A stretch of DNA of 6,739 nucleotides, from positions 1 to 6,739 of the forward strand of contig JBDSTZ010000320.1 in assembly GCA_039927975.1 (NCBI GenBank), read 5' to 3'. Made by a program: the position numbers and the translations under genes. Below are positions 5,348 through 6,739 of the stretch, piece after piece. The notes beneath the pieces were generated by a model. That model was not told the origin of the DNA. It searched no databases and saw nothing but the letters and a program-made list of their open reading frames with translations. Every line of letters starts with the position of its first letter. The stretch's first letter is position 1. The DNA is from JBDSTZ01 sp039927975 (GTDB taxonomy: Bacteria > Pseudomonadota > Gammaproteobacteria > Burkholderiales > Burkholderiaceae_D).

Positions 5348-6337
5348 TCAGTGGTTCCTGTCAACCGCGAACACGCATAGTTGCAGCAAGCTTTGTTTGT
5401 ACTCGCTCTCGGGCAGGCCGGCGATGGCGGCCGAGGCGCGCTGGGCGGCCACTTCGGCCGCGCGTCGGGTGTAGTCGAGCGCGCCGCTGCTGGTGACGGC
5501 CGCCAGGATGGCCTCGAAATGCTGCTCGTCGCCCTGCTCGATGCAGTTGCGCACCAGCTCGCGCTGCTCCGGCGTGCCGTTTTCCATCAGGTAGATCAGC
5601 GGCAGCGTGGGCTTGCCTTCGCGCAGGTCGTCGCCGACATTCTTGCCGATCTCGGCGGCGTCGCCGGCGTAGTCGAGCACGTCGTCGATCAGCTGGAACG
5701 CGGTGCCGAGCGAGCGGCCGTATTCGCCGGCCGCGTCGATCTCGGCGTCGCTGGCGCCGGAGATGAGCGCGCCGAGCTCGGCCGCCGCCTCGAACAGCTT
5801 GGCCGTCTTCGAGCGGATTACCGCCAGGTAGCTGTCCTGGCTGACGTCGGGGTCGTGCATATTGAGCAGCTGCAGCACCTCGCCCTCGGCGATCACGTTG
5901 GTGGCGTCCGACAGGATCTGCATGACCCGCATATTGTTCAGGCCGACCATCATCTGGAACGAGCGCGAGTACAGGAAGTCGCCCACCAGCACCGAGGCGG
6001 CGTTGCCGAACAGCGCGTTGGCGGTTTTGCGCCCGCGCCGCATCGACGATTCGTCGACCACGTCGTCGTGCAACAGAGTGGCGGTGTGGATGAATTCGAC
6101 CACCGCCGCCAGTTCGTGGTGGGCGGTGCCGCGATAGCCGTAGGCGTTCGCCACCAGCAACACCAGGGTGGGGCGGATACGCTTGCCGCCGGCGCTGATG
6201 ATGTATTCGGCAATCTGGTTGACGAGGCTGACCTCGGAATGCAGGCGCTGGCGGATCACCGCGTTCACGGCCTCGACGTCGGCGCCGATGGCGTGGGCGA
6301 TATTATTCTGTGGTGCGTGTAAGATGGCGGCGGACAA
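5348..6337 (-). CDS. ispB: Octaprenyl diphosphate synthase
   Basis: A trans-polyprenyl diphosphate synthase of 329 aa (E. coli IspB: 323). It extends farnesyl diphosphate with isopentenyl units to the C40 side chain of ubiquinone (family knowledge; exact chain length not provable here). Motifs seen: GGKRIRP (50-56), first Asp-rich motif LLHDDVVDESSMRRG with DDxxD at 91-95, KTAKLFEAAAELG, and second motif QLIDDVLDYAG with DDxxD at 218-222. Small residues lie before the first DDxxD (HTATLLH), as in long-chain synthases. The start is placed at TTG 6337 because AGG (6346-6344) lies 6 nt upstream and a perfect -10 box at 6374-6369 would begin the transcript near 6362. ATG 6388 and the longer frame to 6502 lie upstream of that and read as GC-rich non-coding DNA. 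It is divergent from rplU and upstream of tRNA-Pro. Confidence 0.95.
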   Translation of the reverse strand: MSAAILHAPQNNIAHAIGADVEAVNAVIRQRLHSEVSLVNQIAEYIISAGGKRIRPTLVLLVANAYGYRGTAHHELAAVVEFIHTATLLHDDVVDESSMRRGRKTANALFGNAASVLVGDFLYSRSFQMMVGLNNMRVMQILSDATNVIAEGEVLQLLNMHDPDVSQDSYLAVIRSKTAKLFEAAAELGALISGASDAEIDAAGEYGRSLGTAFQLIDDVLDYAGDAAEIGKNVGDDLREGKPTLPLIYLMENGTPEQRELVRNCIEQGDEQHFEAILAAVTSSGALDYTRRAAEVAAQRASAAIAGLPESEYKQSLLQLCVFAVDRNH

Positions 6338-6368
6338 GGCTGACCTGCTATGGACGTTGGGTGCGTGG

Positions 6369-6374
6369 ATTATA
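6369..6374 (-). promoter_or_regulatory. Predicted -10 box of ispB
   Basis: TATAAT on the - strand (6374-6369), a full consensus match, about 32 nt before the proposed TTG start. No recognisable -35 hexamer occurs at 16-18 bp and there is no TGn extension, so the promoter may be weak or helped by an activator. It fits a short leader of about 25 nt. Confidence 0.45.
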
Positions 6375-6526
6375 CGACAAGCCCGCATTCTCCGGCTTAC
6401 CGGATGGCAGGGCCGCGCGGCTTCGCGCCGCCGCCCCGTCGCCGGGCGCACCGCCGCCGGTCCGTGCCGCCGGAATTTCTGTTGTCGAACTGCACATACC
6501 ACGAAAGTCGGGCACTGTGCATCCTT

Positions 6527-6555
6527 TTGACGAAAAAATCGATCCCGTGTATAAT
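6527..6555 (+). promoter_or_regulatory. Strong sigma70 promoter of rplU
   Basis: TTGACG (6527-6532, 5 of 6) is followed after 17 bp by TATAAT (6550-6555, 6 of 6). Transcription likely begins near 6562, giving a leader of about 74 nt before ATG 6636, as expected for a highly expressed ribosomal-protein operon. Confidence 0.85.
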
Positions 6556-6578
6556 CCTGAGTTCCCCAGCATCTTCGC

Positions 6579-6597
6579 AGCTCGACGTGACGTCGCT
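6579..6597 (+). other. Small hairpin in the rplU leader
   Basis: CGACG (6583-6587), loop TGA, CGTCG (6591-6595), extendable by two pairs across a 2-nt bulge. It lies in the predicted rplU leader, 39 nt before the start codon. It has no U tract. It might take part in leader control, but nothing shows it. Confidence 0.25.
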
Positions 6598-6635
6598 GAG
6601 GAAAATTCTTTCAACATTTGATGAGGTTTCAAATC

Positions 6636-6739
6636 ATGTACGCGGTCATAAAAACCGGTGGCAAACAATACAAAGTTGTCGCTGGCGAAAAACTTAAAGT
6701 AGAACAGATACCGGCAGACATTGGTTCCGAACTCACCAT
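6636..6739 (+). CDS. rplU: 50S ribosomal protein L21, N-terminal part
   Basis: The first 34 codons of L21, cut by the window end (the full protein is ~103 aa in the family). MYAVIKTGGKQYKVVAGEKL is the diagnostic N-terminus, followed by KVEQIPADIGSE. GAGG (6623-6626) lies 9 nt before ATG. L21 binds 23S rRNA in the large subunit. It usually heads an rplU-rpmA-obgE operon, which would continue beyond the window. Confidence 0.97.
   Translation, partial: MYAVIKTGGKQYKVVAGEKLKVEQIPADIGSELT

Noticed and set aside
5381..6322. 313-codon open frame on the + strand across ispB
   Set aside because: Antisense shadow of ispB; its composition is rich in His, Gln, Arg and Val repeats typical of such shadows.
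1..6739. CRISPR array or tandem-repeat array
   Set aside because: No regularly spaced repeats beyond the two-copy repeats listed.

Overview
The window is GC-rich chromosomal DNA, probably from a betaproteobacterium close to Oxalobacteraceae (Massilia/Duganella/Janthinobacterium type). This rests on the divergent ispB / rplU pair, a tRNA-Pro just downstream of ispB, codon usage with G/C at third positions, and the look of the proteins. The genus is inference; no 16S or other marker is present.

Left part (1-2200): a secreted two-domain protein on the + strand (67-1437) joins an ExoP-type carbohydrate-binding-like domain to an SGNH/GDSL hydrolase. It converges on a small outer-membrane beta-barrel protein on the - strand (1610-2101). 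A perfect 17-bp hairpin with A and T tracts on both sides lies between them and can terminate transcription from both directions. The barrel gene has a good sigma70-type promoter at 2167-2195.

Middle part (2200-4810): about 700 bp without an assured gene holds a coding-like orphan C-terminal tail (to 2506), a + strand terminator (2584-2608), repeated motifs that look like a solitary insertion-sequence end (2632-2691), and a short direct repeat. Next comes a SLAC1/TehA-family membrane channel or transporter (2834-3829, +), which converges with an 11-bp gap on a GlxA-type AraC-family regulator with an N-terminal DJ-1/PfpI domain (3841-4809, -).

Right part (4810-6739): the 400-bp gap upstream of the GlxA-type gene carries a striking near-perfect 26-bp palindrome plus an upstream half copy, probably an operator. 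It also holds a strong Shine-Dalgarno sequence in front of what may be a broken short gene. Next are a rho-independent hairpin, tRNA-Pro(CGG) on the -, and ispB (octaprenyl diphosphate synthase, -), which probably starts at TTG 6337. Divergent from ispB, a near-consensus promoter (TTGACG-17 bp-TATAAT) drives rplU (ribosomal protein L21), cut off by the window end.

The ispB/tRNA/rplU end is conserved housekeeping DNA. The 1-5200 part is accessory-looking, with single-gene units facing each other. I did not find a convincing new multi-gene system. The best leads are the ExoP-domain/SGNH fusion and the palindromic operator region at 4906-4971.
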